Positions 1 through 10,754 of a stretch of 64,000 nt of DNA are shown piece by piece (position 1 is the first letter of the stretch; each line of letters starts with the position of its first letter). The position numbers and the translations under genes were made by a program. The notes below the pieces were generated by a model, which saw only the letters and a program-made list of their open reading frames with translations, searched no databases and had not been told where the DNA came from. The stretch lies in assembly GCF_026745355.1 (NCBI RefSeq), contig NC_079209.1, positions 5,833,507 through 5,897,506 on the forward strand, read 5' to 3'. The DNA is from Beta vulgaris subsp. vulgaris. Its lineage: Eukaryota > Streptophyta > Magnoliopsida > Caryophyllales > Amaranthaceae.

Positions 1-111
1 GGTTACTTCACTTGATTCTAAAAGAAGAATATTCACAGAGTCACAGTAGAGGAAGGTATCAATGCACAATTTTGGCAATACATTAGATATATCGAACAGA
101 TTATCACTCAC

Positions 112-1625
112 AGTTCTGAAGTATATTTGAACAGATCTTTCTCCCCCTCGAGAGTAGTTATCAGATCAATCATTTCTCCACAAGCTGTCTGGTACTCTAC
201 CTGTGAAAGCAAATTCATAGAAGTAAGTGAAAAATGATAATAAGATTATTTCAGTTCATGTGGAGGCTTTAAATAAACAAAACAATAGCCATGAGCCATC
301 CACCTCATTGAATAAATCAAGGACTTCTGCATAATAAGGTTGGTCTCTAAAGTGATTCCTTATAATCCTGTTAATATGATTCCAAAGTAGAATGCCGTCA
401 TTGACAGCAATCATGCCAACCTACAAATAAGCATCAATCATAAACTTGCTTCATCAAGAGGAAAAGAAGCAATGCCGAGAAATACTGCAGAAACCTTGGG
501 TAATCTAAACCAACAAGGCTGGCCACGCCGTGTGTGAGAACCATCCAGAATATCATCTAGAACAAGGACACACCCTACCAGCTGCAAACATCAAAATGAC
601 TACATTGTCAACAGTGTGATTCAAAAAATTCACATAAAAGTATAACATAAGAAATTGATATAAAAGCACCTTGAGCAATTGAGCTGGAGCAAGAATGAGT
701 TATTTGTGAGGAAAATTTGTAAGGAACTACCTAATAAATACCAGTTTTAAGAAAAAACTGCCTTGTTATTTTTGTTTACTCATTTCGTCGATTCCAATTT
801 TAATGGTCAGTTTGGTTAAATATATACTCCCTCCATTTCATTTTAATCTACACACTTACACTTTTCACGCGTGCCAATGTAAAACTTTGAGGACATATAT
901 CTTTAGTTTTGTATTTGTAAAAATTATAAAAAGTACATATTAGTAAAATACATGTTATGATGAATCTAACAAGATCCCACATGACTATATATTCATCCGC
1001 ATATAAATCACAAATGATGGTCAAAGTGAAATTTGTGAATAGTATAAAATGTCAAAGTGTTGATTAAAATGAAACGGAGGGAGTATCTTCTAAGAAGCTG
1101 TTTTTCCCTTGAAGTTTGATTTTCTCAATGATAATACAAAATGACAACAAAATTGCATACCCATTGAATGCACCAGCCAAGAACAGAAGAACGAAAAAGA
1201 TCATCTTCATGGAGTTGTTTTCCATCATTTAGCAACTTATAAGTCTCAATTACAGACAGCCCTCTATTAAGTTTTCCTGACCCAAAAATGAACAAAATAT
1301 ATACATCAAAAACTATAATTTTACAGTGGAAGACTAAAAAACCATATTGCATTGAATAACTTGGATAAAATTTGTAGTAAGTCCTACCTCCAGGAACATT
1401 ATAATCCAGCATCTGTGATGAATTGGTAACAGAAAATAACAGTAAGTTTGAGCAATAAGTATTAACAAGTAAAAAAAAACAAAAGATGGGTCGTATAATT
1501 TTTACCTGATGGACCCATTGACGGGAGATATGGTCATACTCAAAGTTAGGATCTTGCAGCAATTCCGTTTTTAACACTTGATATACTTGCTTAAATCTTT
1601 CTCTTTCATCCTTTTCTCTCTCCAT
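112..1625 (-). CDS. FPS: Farnesyl diphosphate synthase, 5' part (exons 1-6), gene continues beyond the left edge
   Basis: Makes farnesyl diphosphate from IPP and DMAPP/GPP in the cytosolic mevalonate pathway, feeding sterols and sesquiterpenes. Exons read on the minus strand with GT-AG borders: 1506-1625, 1388-1412, 1161-1276, 495-581, 304-420, 112-200. The phases join cleanly to about 192 codons, roughly the first 55% of the usual ~345 residues. The first aspartate-rich motif DDILD lies at residues 96-100 and is followed by the family signature RRGQPCW, so the Mg-diphosphate site is present. Exon 6 encodes [16 protein letters not shown], also typical. The second DDxxD motif and the 3' exons are off the window. 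The start ATG at 1625 opens [15 protein letters not shown], the cytosolic form without a transit peptide. Intron 3 (582-1160) carries a Stowaway-like MITE. Exon borders are my reading, not transcript-proven. The 1-111 stretch is intron. Confidence 0.93.
827..1083. mobile_element. Stowaway-like MITE in FPS intron 3
   Basis: A 257-bp element with terminal inverted repeats starting CTCCCTCC and ending GGAGGGAG, flanked on both sides by the dinucleotide TA, the Stowaway (Tc1/mariner) target duplication. The inner parts also pair (ATTTCATTTTAATC against GATTAAAATGAAAC). It contains the internal sequence ATCCCACATGACTAT, which recurs in elements near 5150 and 31170. There is no coding capacity. Confidence 0.8.
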
Positions 1626-4436
1626 CTTCTTCGATCTAGGAACCCCAAAATCTTAATATCAAGCTCTCTTTTCAGTTCCTGTTCTCAATCTTTATTACCT
1701 TATTGTTATATCACGTTTTAAAGTAGGAGTAGGTGTTTTCTTATAGCACATGTTAGTATGTTACTTGTTAAGGGACTTGAGGGAGAGTGAGAATGGGCAA
1801 TTGCCAATCTGTTTATACGTCGACCAACCATGAAAGAACTTTGTCTACCGGAGACTATCCATAATTAATAAAGAATTGTTGATGATTGTGGTAATGATAT
1901 CTCGACACTCAATATAATTATCATTTTTAATGCTTTATTAGTAGTGGGTTGTCGATTCGGTGGGGAGGTATAGACAATGTTATCAGGATTGGAGTTCTAC
2001 TTTGGATAGTAAGGGTTGGTAACTTGGTATGATCAAATTGGCATGATCGGACCGTAGTATCGTAAGATGCTACAATATAGGGTAATTAAGTGACAATTAT
2101 GATATAATATTGTCAAAAGACTCATGTTAGAACTTTACACACATTAATAATGGCGTTTCTCATTCCCAAATGGTGATAGTAGTTCAATACTATAAGATTG
2201 AATTAACATCTGACTAAAAGTTAATAGGAGAAATATAATATTTGGAATTATTTTGTGAAATTTTATGATACAATCAGATCGTAGAATCGTGTTATGATCC
2301 TAGCATGTGATTTTGGTAGTTGGGTAGATTGAAATATCCTATTAAATCAAGATTCTATGTAGGATATGTATCTATCGAAAAGGTACTTTCGGATCGCAAA
2401 ATAGTAGGATCATAAGATACGAATCAGGATTTTAACAACAATGGGTGTAGCAACGTCAGATCACCCATCATACAAGTGTAATTTTACAATATCTGCGATT
2501 AATAACTGTCTAATCTAGACCATTCATCTTTAATCTTAAATCTATGGTTTATACCCCTCATTTAATTAGCTTTTATAATTAAACTAAAACTAACAATTTT
2601 ACATTAATAAATTCACCATTAATAGTTCACCTAGTTTTTGGCTTTTTTTTTTTGAATGTTAGGTACACAAAATCAATGGTCAAAAAGAAAAGGGTTGAGA
2701 TTAAGTAATTGTAGCCACTCAAAAAGCTTCCCATCATACAATTGGAACAACAATAATAATTGAGATGAACTCAATGGAAATAAAACACTCAAATGCACAA
2801 TATTTAACATGGAATTATTTATTAGGCTCGGGCTATGCTCCGGGTAAGAAAAACTTTCATTTATTAATATAATACTTTATGATAATAACACTAAATTCAA
2901 CTTAGCCTAGTGGTTAGAACTTTATCATGTACTTGAGGTCTTGGGATCAAATCCTATACTATGCAATTTCTTAATTTTTTTTATTGTAGATGGATTACAT
3001 GAACTAAAACTCCCTATGGAGAGCGCCACGTGGCACAGTTTCTTGTTTTCGCACGCCTTTTAATAGATTTGTATAGATATAATACTTAGCAATCATAGCT
3101 CATACCGTGTCTCACATGAGCGACTTTTCATTAAATCCACCTGACTTACTAACATCTACGTGTTCACCCATGATCAACTTTGCAACTAGCATGCATGATT
3201 GTGCATTAATTCACGATTCACTGAAAGTCTATATATATGCGTCTCACACTCCTCTATAATATATTTTCTAAAGTCTCACTAAGCATATACCACTACGATC
3301 TTATATATCTAGGGGAGAGACAAATGTAAAGGGGCCTTATGCACTCCCTTGAAATTGAGCCTTTTATTAGTAGTTCAAAGCAAAGTATAAAATTTTCAAT
3401 TGGCCCATGTACAGTAATTGGAATTTTAGAAATTGGGAGATGTGAGCTAATAATAAGATGAAGTTTCTGAAGAGGCAAAGAGATTACACGCATGTGAAAA
3501 CTGAGAGGCAAAAAGAAGACTATGAATTTCCTTTAAAATTAAACTAACAAAAGTAGAAGGGGAAAAAGTCAACCAGCGATGTGTGTAATTAATGGGTTTC
3601 ATTATAGTTGTCCGCTAGTTTTGTTTCAATTTTCCAAAAAAACAAAAACTTAATGGTTCAAACGAATTCGATCTACATACCTTAGGTTAATTACGTGCAT
3701 CATACTACACTACTCCAAGCATGTTTCTTTTGTCAGATGTTCAATCAATAAGACAAAGTATATTTGGGAGCCCCTGTTTTTTGGGCACTGTGCGATCACC
3801 CTTATTGCTCAGGCCAGAACCGCCCCGTTATAAACTTCGATCCTACTTATAAGACTTCATACTACGTAAACCCTAAACTAAACAGGATTTGGAAACTAAC
3901 ACAACTTTTTAAGTATCGATTAATTAACTTATCAACACTTGATATTCTATAGAAAATATAATATCTTCGGAACTTTCCTATCTACAATCAATTAGTTGAC
4001 ATGTACTATATATATCATATCTAGAGTTTATTCCACAAGGAGGAAACAAATATAAACCAAACAAACAAGTCAAAAGCTTTCCGTAACTTATTTACGATCC
4101 AACATGGACTACCCCATGGGACCAAGTGCTCAAACGAGTGAAACGACACACCTTTTAAACTTGATTAATCTACTTCATACATATCCAAACATCATAATGG
4201 ACCACTATATTAAACTTGAACCCTAACATCACATTTTATTTCAAATAACTGTCTAAAATATAAAATTGCTCATATCATTGACCAAACTTTAACTATTTTT
4301 TATACAACATAGTCAACATTCATAATTTTTTATACAACACTTATTATTTATTATGTACTATGTAATATTTATAGTTCTATATATAACATTTTGTTGTGAA
4401 AGAAAAGAAAACACAAAATTATGAGAAAGCCTTGAT
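1626..4436. other. Intergenic region upstream of FPS, no gene recognised
   Basis: AT-rich sequence of about 2.8 kb. The first few hundred bases should hold the FPS promoter and 5'UTR (pyrimidine-rich on the sense strand), but I see no certain TATA position. Short open frames at 3293-3511 (minus) and 3764-3952 (plus) resemble no family I know and have no supporting context. A SINE-like remnant lies around 2893-2990. Confidence 0.6.
2893..2990 (+). mobile_element. Possible tRNA-derived SINE remnant
   Basis: A box A-like motif TAGCCTAGTGG (2903-2913) is followed after 30 nt by a box B-like motif GGATCAAATCC (2944-2954), the spacing and order of an internal RNA polymerase III promoter. A T-rich tail follows. 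I could not define ends or a target duplication, so this may be a decayed SINE head or chance. Confidence 0.4.
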
Positions 4437-4689
4437 AACCAACTGTTTGAGTCCAAAAAAGACTCAAACACTCAAAAAGTTACACAATGGTACCATTATA
4501 ACCTGGTATTGGTATCACATTGTTATCAGGATTGGTACCAAGCAACCTTATTTTGGTATCAAAATTTTCGGACAATGGTACCAATCTAACCTAGCATTGG
4601 TACCAAACAACACGCGCGTGAAATTTCCAAGGCTTAAAATGACCAAATTGCCCCCGTTTGAGTCCCCTAAGAGACTCAAACGGTTGGTT
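4437..4689. mobile_element. Small inverted-repeat (foldback/MITE-type) element
   Basis: The left end reads AACCAACTGTTTGAGTC and the right end is its near inverse, GACTCAAACGGTTGGTT. Each end itself contains GTTTGAGTC...GACTCAAAC with a short spacer, so each terminus can form its own hairpin. The middle is rich in GGTACCAAT-like repeats. No clear target duplication was found, so the superfamily is open. Confidence 0.45.
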
Positions 4690-5022
4690 GCCTAGACAAA
4701 CTCCAAAATTATAGAGTGAAAGATACCAAAGAAGTGATTTCAATTCTTTCCGTTGTTGTGTATTGCTACAAATGGCAAAAATCATATTTATACTACAACA
4801 GTACAAGAGATATACTACAAGTTAACATATGTACATTACCCTAATATGTATGTAGATTTAGAAAAAACTTACCATACATTAAATACATGACATTCACTTT
4901 TGACTTCATAACACATTTGACATTTATTATACACCACTACTATTTATGAAAAACAACATAACATTTAATCTCATTCCACTATATTTTTCTACAAAAAATT
5001 ACTCCATCTGTCTCAAAACATA

Positions 5023-5349
5023 GGTTATGTTTAGTTCACCTGAAATTTTCTGATCTGAACTTATCTGATCTGATCTGAACTTATCTGATCTGATTACAAG
5101 ATCTTATCTTTTAGATTTTTCTCAATATACAAGAAAAAATATAGTCATGTGGGGTCTTGTTTGATTCGTCTCAATTAGTACTTTATTAATATTCAATTAT
5201 TATAATTTTTACTAATATGTAATGAAAGATATAATGATTTTTAAATATAAGCATGATCTGAACTGATCTGATCTGAACTTATTTTTTCTGATCTGATCTG
5301 ATCTGATTAGATCTGAAATAAGCAAAAATAAGGTGAACTGAACATAGCC
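5023..5349. mobile_element. Tourist-like MITE (PIF/Harbinger type)
   Basis: A 327-bp element with inverted ends GGTTATGTTTAGTTCACCT and AGGTGAACTGAACATAGCC (17 of 19 paired) and a 3-bp flanking duplication ATA on each side, the Harbinger hallmark size. Its subterminal parts are runs of the ATCTG-type repeat (GATCTGATCTGATCTG). It sits inside another decayed repeat beginning ACTCCATCTGTCTC. Confidence 0.7.
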
Positions 5350-5622
5350 ATAGTTCCCATTTTCATTTTGGGTCTCTCAAAATATAGTTCCCATTTTTCA
5401 TATTTAGTTCCACAATTTTCCGTAATTTTTCTAGAAAAACCGTGTCCCATCATTTATTTGCTTCTTGAATTTTGTTTTTCCCTTTGTTTATTCAATAAAA
5501 ATGTTACAATTAATGTTTTTTCACCAATTAGTCCCCATTCTCTCTCCTAAAATTTATCTTTTTCCATACCATATTTATTTAAATAAATAAATAAATCTCT
5601 AATATCCTTCTTATATAAATTA

Positions 5623-6160
5623 GGGATATTCCATTTGGTACCATTGAATTTTTGGCTTTTCCATTTGGTACCACTGTTATTTTAAAATTTCACATGATAC
5701 CACTCTAATTTAATATTAATGTTTCTCATACCATTTTTTAAGTAAAATGTTAGTTAATGGTTGAATAAGAATACGATTTTGTTTGGGTTTGCATGTTTCT
5801 ATTTGCAGTTGCAAAAATTTAATAAATTATGATTTAAGGGTGTCGTTTTAACCCTCAAAGCTCTATTTTTCATTCAAAATTTTTATAAAAATGATCATAA
5901 TATTTTATGTCTTTTTATTTTGAAATATGACCTCAACTTTGACCTTAACGACTAAAACGATTACTAAAACCTTAACGCCAATTAAAACATGTAAATCGAA
6001 GTAAAACTCTAGCCTATTGTAACTTAAATTAACACTTTACTTAGTTGAATGCTACCATAGAGAATAAAATCAAATTATAGTGGTACCATGTAGAATATCT
6101 GAAAAATAGTGGTACTAGATAAAAAAGCCAAAAGTACAATGGTACCAAATGGAATATCCC
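5623..6160. mobile_element. Mutator-like MITE with 9-bp TSD
   Basis: A 538-bp non-coding element with inverted repeats of about 55 bp beginning GGGATATTCCATTTGGTACC on both ends. It is flanked by the exact 9-bp duplication TATAAATTA (5614-5622 and 6161-6169), the Mutator signature. No transposase is encoded, so it must have been moved by another MULE; its ends do not resemble those of the MULE at 40441-59744. Confidence 0.8.
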
Positions 6161-6602
6161 TATAAATTATCCTAAGAAAGAGAAATGAAAATTATATTTT
6201 GAGATGAAGGAAATACTCGAATTATTTACAAAACAGCCGTGACTAGGGATGGGCATGGGTCCAGGACCCTACCTGGACCCTGTTGGACCCGACCCTAATT
6301 TAAGGGTTTGGGTCTGATAAGTGCGTTTCTAACGCACTTTATGACCTTCTTTTGGCTTGTTTTAGCTCCCTGTTCCTCCTTTTCTTCCTTCTTTCTCCTC
6401 ACTTTTCCCTTCTATTTCATTCACGTGATCATACTTGGTCATAGTGACATTTTGCTAGATTTTCGATCTATTTCGATCGAATTTCTAGCACATATGCTTT
6501 CACCATGTTTGTTCGTGTTTCTATTGCAGGTATTGCCCTCTTCGGGGTCGAGAAATGCGAGACATGGCATAAGGGATCGAGCTAGAGGCTGAAAGGTAGC
6601 CT

Positions 6603-6900
6603 GAGGTGCGCTTGGTATGCCCCGCACACGATGGTGCGCCCGCACAAGCCACTGGTGCGCCCACACCATCGACCAATTCTGGAGCACAAAACAGACTACA
6701 TTTGGTGCGCCCGCACCTTCATCTGGTGCGCCCGCACCTTCATCTGGTGCGCCCGCACCATTTGACGAAGAGAATTCCACCCAGAGGCAGAAGACTCAGG
6801 TGCGCCCGCACCTGAAGTTTGGTGCGCCCGCACCTGAAGTTTGGTGCGCCCGCACCTGAGCAAGGTGCGCCCCCACCTACTTTTGGTGTGCCCGCACCTC
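6603..6900. repeat. Palindrome array in 5' LTR (GGTGCGCCCGCACC units)
   Basis: About ten copies, some imperfect, of a 14-nt inverted repeat GGTGCG-CC-CGCACC separated by short unrelated spacers. Local tandem expansion is visible: a 21-bp unit (TTCATCT plus the palindrome) repeats at about 6715-6760 and a 22-bp unit with TGAAGTTT repeats at about 6810-6860. The 3' LTR has single copies at these places. High GC against an AT-rich background. Confidence 0.9.
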
Positions 6901-7565
6901 ACGATCCGGAAAAAAACAATTGTTCATTAAACCCTCTTTTCGAGAGGAGTTAGGGACTTACGCTTTATTCTAGTTTTTCACACAACATTTTAGGGTTTTG
7001 TATTAGAGAGAAAACACTTGAGTTTTCATTGGTAATTGAGATTAGAGATCATAGTTTGTGATTCGATTTACATTCAAGGTACTTTTCATTCAATTCAATT
7101 CAAAGTTTCAGTTTTTATTTCATTCTCTTGGTGTTTGTTTATGTTCTTATATTATTTAAGATCTTCATTCTCTTAGTTTAATAATTGCGATTTCTATTAG
7201 TTTAATATTTCTTAATCATGTTTAACCTTAGATTAGTCATAGATTTTATGTTTAATTGCTTAAACTCCATGATTAGTGAGTAGTTTCATATCTAGGGTTA
7301 GGGTGAAAGTATGAATTAGGGTTTTAATATGATGTTGATGTGATTGTGATGTATGGAGAAGTTTATGCATTGATCTTGGTGTTTTGAGACCTTAGGATAG
7401 ATATTGATCACATTTATACTTTGGTATTTTGATTTCAAACGTTCTTAAATCGGATTTTGAACTCTTTTATCATCCCCAAGAATCAACTTAATTTCTATAC
7501 CAAGATATTGGATGGAAATTAAGGGGATCCTTCATTAGGGGTTTTCCAAACTTATTGAATCTCTT

Positions 7566-7656
7566 AATCAATTAACTAAAGACCATTCGAGAGAGGATTT
7601 AGTTGATTGATTGAATGATTACTCTTGAGGACCATTCGAGAGAGGACTCAAGTAAT
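7566..7656. repeat. Twin stem-loops with identical 17-nt loops in the LTR
   Basis: Stem 1 arms at 7566-7580 and 7598-7612 (15 bp with one G-T type mismatch) enclose GACCATTCGAGAGAGGA (7581-7597). Stem 2 arms at 7618-7629 and 7647-7656 (with a 2-nt bulge) enclose exactly the same 17 nt (7630-7646). The arm sequences differ completely between the two hairpins. The pair is repeated in the 3' LTR at 19270-19360. Confidence 0.8.
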
Positions 7657-8018
7657 TTAGAGGGAAACTAAACCTTGCATAATCGTCTTTGTTGCTTCGC
7701 AATCGCATTAACAATCATCATCCGTTCTTATTCATACTAGTAACCTTAACTCTAGTGTCTTTTATTTGATATTTAAACTCGTGATATTTGCTTGTTCTAG
7801 TTGTTAGATAGTCTTAATTGTTACCAAACATTTTCAAACCCCAAATACCTTTCAATTAGGTAGTCTAGACTAGATAGACTCTAATCAATCCCATTTTCCC
7901 TGTGGATCGACCCTTGACTTCCCTTACTATTCCTTAGTGTTGCTTGTTAGGACTATAAATATTGTTTGGAAAGCGGTTCTTAGTGCCTGAACGACACACT
8001 AAAAACCTCTTATCAAAA

Positions 8019-8036
8019 TGGCGCCGTTGCCGGGGA
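8019..8036 (+). promoter_or_regulatory. Primer binding site for tRNA-Asp (Athila)
   Basis: TGGCGCCGTTGCCGGGGA, three bases after the 5' LTR, is fully complementary to the 3' end of plant tRNA-Asp including the CCA tail. This is the primer used by Athila/Tat elements. Confidence 0.9.
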
Positions 8037-8153
8037 AACTGTGCTATTGATTGAAGTATATTTTAGTTTAGTTTGCTTAGTTGATTTTTCTTTTATTTTC
8101 TTTTTAACTGTGGTTGTTATTTGCTAATCCTCTGCTTAGCTTTGTTGTGTTAC

Positions 8154-9829
8154 ATGAGAAGAAGAACTCACGGTTCACCCACATTGCCTCTAGATCTTGA
8201 AATCGACCGTACGTTGCGAAAGCTTCGGAAGAATTTGGGAAATCTGACTTTGGGTTCCGAGCCTTCTTCACCAATCTCAAGTACATCAAGTGAAGTTGAA
8301 TCAGAAATGGGTGAAGAAAATCCACAACTGTTTAGGGATTTCGGAAATCCGGGTTCCTATGTTCTTCAAGGTGGAATTCGACTCCCTACCACCACTACAA
8401 ATTTCAGCATTCACCCTCAGTATACTCGGATGGTGAAAGCAGAGCAGTTTTGTGGGGGTCAGATGAAGATCCTCTAGACCATCTCGACAGGTTTCTTGAG
8501 ATCTGTGCCATGATAACCATAATGATGTCTCTCCTGACTACATCAAGATGCACCTGTTCGGTCCTCTCTTACCGGAAAAGCAAAGTCATGGCTCAAGAGC
8601 TTGCCTGCTAATTCCCTCACTACATGGGAAGAAGTCACGATGGCATTCTTGAAGAAATACTTCCCGGAGTGGAAGACTGCGGACATAAGGAGGAAGATCT
8701 CCTCATTTGAGCAAGAGAACGATGAGACACTTGCCGAAGCTTGGGAGCGGTTCAAGGAGATGATCCGTTCATGCCCACACCATGAGTTCAACAAGAATCT
8801 ACTCATGCGATTCTTCTATGATGGTCTTGATCCGATTTCACGGGCCAATCTTGATGCTGGAGCGGGAGGTCAACTATCTAAGATCCCGCAAGAACAACTT
8901 GAGTCCACAATTGAGGAGGTGATCAAGAACTACTCATGGGGTGGAAGACGAAGAGGTGCTCAACCTAAGAAGAGCGGAAAGTTTGAAATTGACCCCATGG
9001 ATCAAATTCAAGCTAAGATGGACCAACTCGATAAGAAGCTCTCCAAGATCAATCTTGCATCGTCTACTCCTTCACAGGTAAACTCTTTTTCTTGTGATAT
9101 TTGTGGTGGTACTAACCATGATACTTCTTATTGTGGAGGTACCCATTCGGAGCATGTGGCGGCAATTAATTCAAGAGGAGATGGATATCAAGGAAACAAG
9201 GGTATAGGAACAATCAACAAGGAGGTTGGAGACAACCTCAACAAAACTACACCCAAGGATTCAACCAACCTCAACAAGGATGGAATCAACCTCAACAAGG
9301 GTACAACCAAGCTCACAACCAAGGGTTTGCGCAAGGGTATAACCAAAACCAAAACTATAACCAAGGTGGTTCCTCCTCACAAGGGTCCAACACATACCAA
9401 GCTCCACATCAAAGGACCAACAACCCAAAACCTCCCTCCAACCTTCCTTCTCCCAAACAAAATCCCGAACCTACACCATCTTCCGATCCAACCTCTCTCC
9501 AAATTCTCCAACAACTCCAATCCATGAACCAAATTCTCCAAAACCATGAGCAAAGGTTTCAAGAGCTACAAGCCCACAACAAAATGCTTGAAACCCAAAT
9601 TGCCCAAGTAGCTGAGAAGAATCCCTCCACCCCCACAAATCAACTTCCAGGCCAACCCATTCCTAACCCCAACCTCCATCAAGCCAAAGCCATTCATTTG
9701 AGGTCGGGAACAAGTTATGCGGGTCCTAAGATGCCGAATGGGGAGTTAGAGCAGGATGGAGAAGCTGAGGTTGTTGAGAAGGAGGTGGAGCTGAGGAAAC
9801 TGAGAAAGAGGACGTTGAGGAGAAGATGA
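8154..9829 (+). pseudogene. Athila gag, frameshifted
   Basis: Capsid/nucleocapsid polyprotein of the element. The ATG at 8154 opens MRRRTHGSPTLPLDLE. The frame breaks near 8450 and again before about 8600. The capsid core (WEEVTMAFLKKYFPEWKT, then ENDETLAEAWERFKEMIRSC) is open from 8601 to 9527. A CCHC knuckle CDICGGTNHDTSYC lies near 9095-9136. The next frame (9524-9829) carries a coiled region and the conserved KAIHLRSGTSY motif just before protease. At least three small indels split what should be one reading frame. Confidence 0.85.
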
Positions 9830-9860
9830 GTCACATGTTCAAGTTGGTGACAAAAACACA

Positions 9861-10745
9861 TTGCCATCACCTCCACCAACCAAATCCTATGTGCCTCCGG
9901 TTCCCTATCCTCATAGGTTGGTAGAGAGAAAGTTGAGTGACAAGTTCACTAAATTTCTGAATGTGATGAAGAGCCTGCAAATCAACATTCCATTCCTTGA
10001 GGCTATGTCTCAAATGCCAGCTTATGCTAAATTCTTGAAAGAGATCCTCTCCAATAAGCGAAAACTTGAAGATGAGCTTATCTCCCTACCTTACCAAGTG
10101 AGTGCTCTTGTGCAACGAACTATGCCCAAGAAGCAAAGAGATCCCGGGAGTTTCACCTTGCCAGTGAAGATAGGTGACTTAGAACCTAAGGGTGCACTGG
10201 CCGATCTGGGAGCCAGTGTCAATTTGATGCCCCTTTCTATTGCAAAGCACCTGAAATTTCCTCTTCATCCTACGCGCAAAACGATTCAATTGGCGGACCG
10301 CACTGTGAGAGTCCCTTGTGGTGAGTTGGAGGATATACCGATTCAAGTTGGGCATGTGTTTGTACCATGCGACTTTGTGGTGATGGATATGGAGGAAGAT
10401 CCTGAGACTCCTCTTATTCTGGGAAGAGAAGCTCTGAAGACTTTGGGTGCCGTGATAAACTGCAAAAACGACACAATCACGGTTGAGGTAGCTAATGAGC
10501 GGGTGGTGTTCGAGTTCTCTAAGACACTGAAGAGACCTATGATGGAGAAAATTTGCCGGGTAAGCCTAGTGGAAGATGAGGTGGAGGACACCATGAGTGT
10601 GGATGATTCTGGGGGCGATTTGTATGCTGCACTTACCGACACCCTTAACTTGGACATGGAAGAGGACACGCAAGATGAGGTGTTTGAGGTTCTAGCTGCA
10701 TCATCCACTGTAAAGAGGAGTGTTCTAAGCCTCCTCCCAAGGTAG
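9861..10745 (+). pseudogene. Athila aspartic protease region of gag-pol
   Basis: 294-codon open stretch. The retropepsin motif ADLGASVNLMP is near 10200-10233, with the flap-region sequence following and the second family block LILGREALKTLG near 10410-10445. DLGAS instead of DTGAS is usual in plant Athila. Upstream residues FPLEAMSQMPAYAKFLKEI-type spacing (about 9990-10045) match the linker found before protease in the other Athila-like element at 52880-52930. The frame is lost at about 10735, where the sequence runs on towards RT in another frame. Confidence 0.85.
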
Positions 10746-10754
10746 AGTTCAAAC

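Larger units (their letters stand above)
6315..8015 (+). repeat. 5' LTR of Athila element (1701 bp)
   Basis: Bounded by TGATAAG...TTATCA. It holds a palindrome array (6603-6900), twin stem-loops with the same loop (7566-7656) and a U5 block CCCTGTGGATCGACCC (7898-7913) also found in the other Athila-like LTR of this window. It is 86 bp longer than the 3' LTR, almost all of it extra copies in the palindrome array. Confidence 0.93.

Noticed and set aside
1125..1625. Single 166-residue protein read straight through
   Set aside because: It reads through introns; only three exons of FPS within it are coding.
3764..3952. 62-codon ORF in the FPS upstream region
   Set aside because: Short, no homology recognised, and no exon neighbours or splice support.
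6603..6900. CRISPR-like regular repeats
   Set aside because: This is a plant nuclear LTR; the repeat is only 14 nt, palindromic, spaced unevenly, and no cas genes exist.
6439..6902. ORFs of 68-113 codons on both strands in the Athila LTR
   Set aside because: They translate the palindrome array (GAPDEGAGAP- and VRAHQM-like repeats); no coding evidence.
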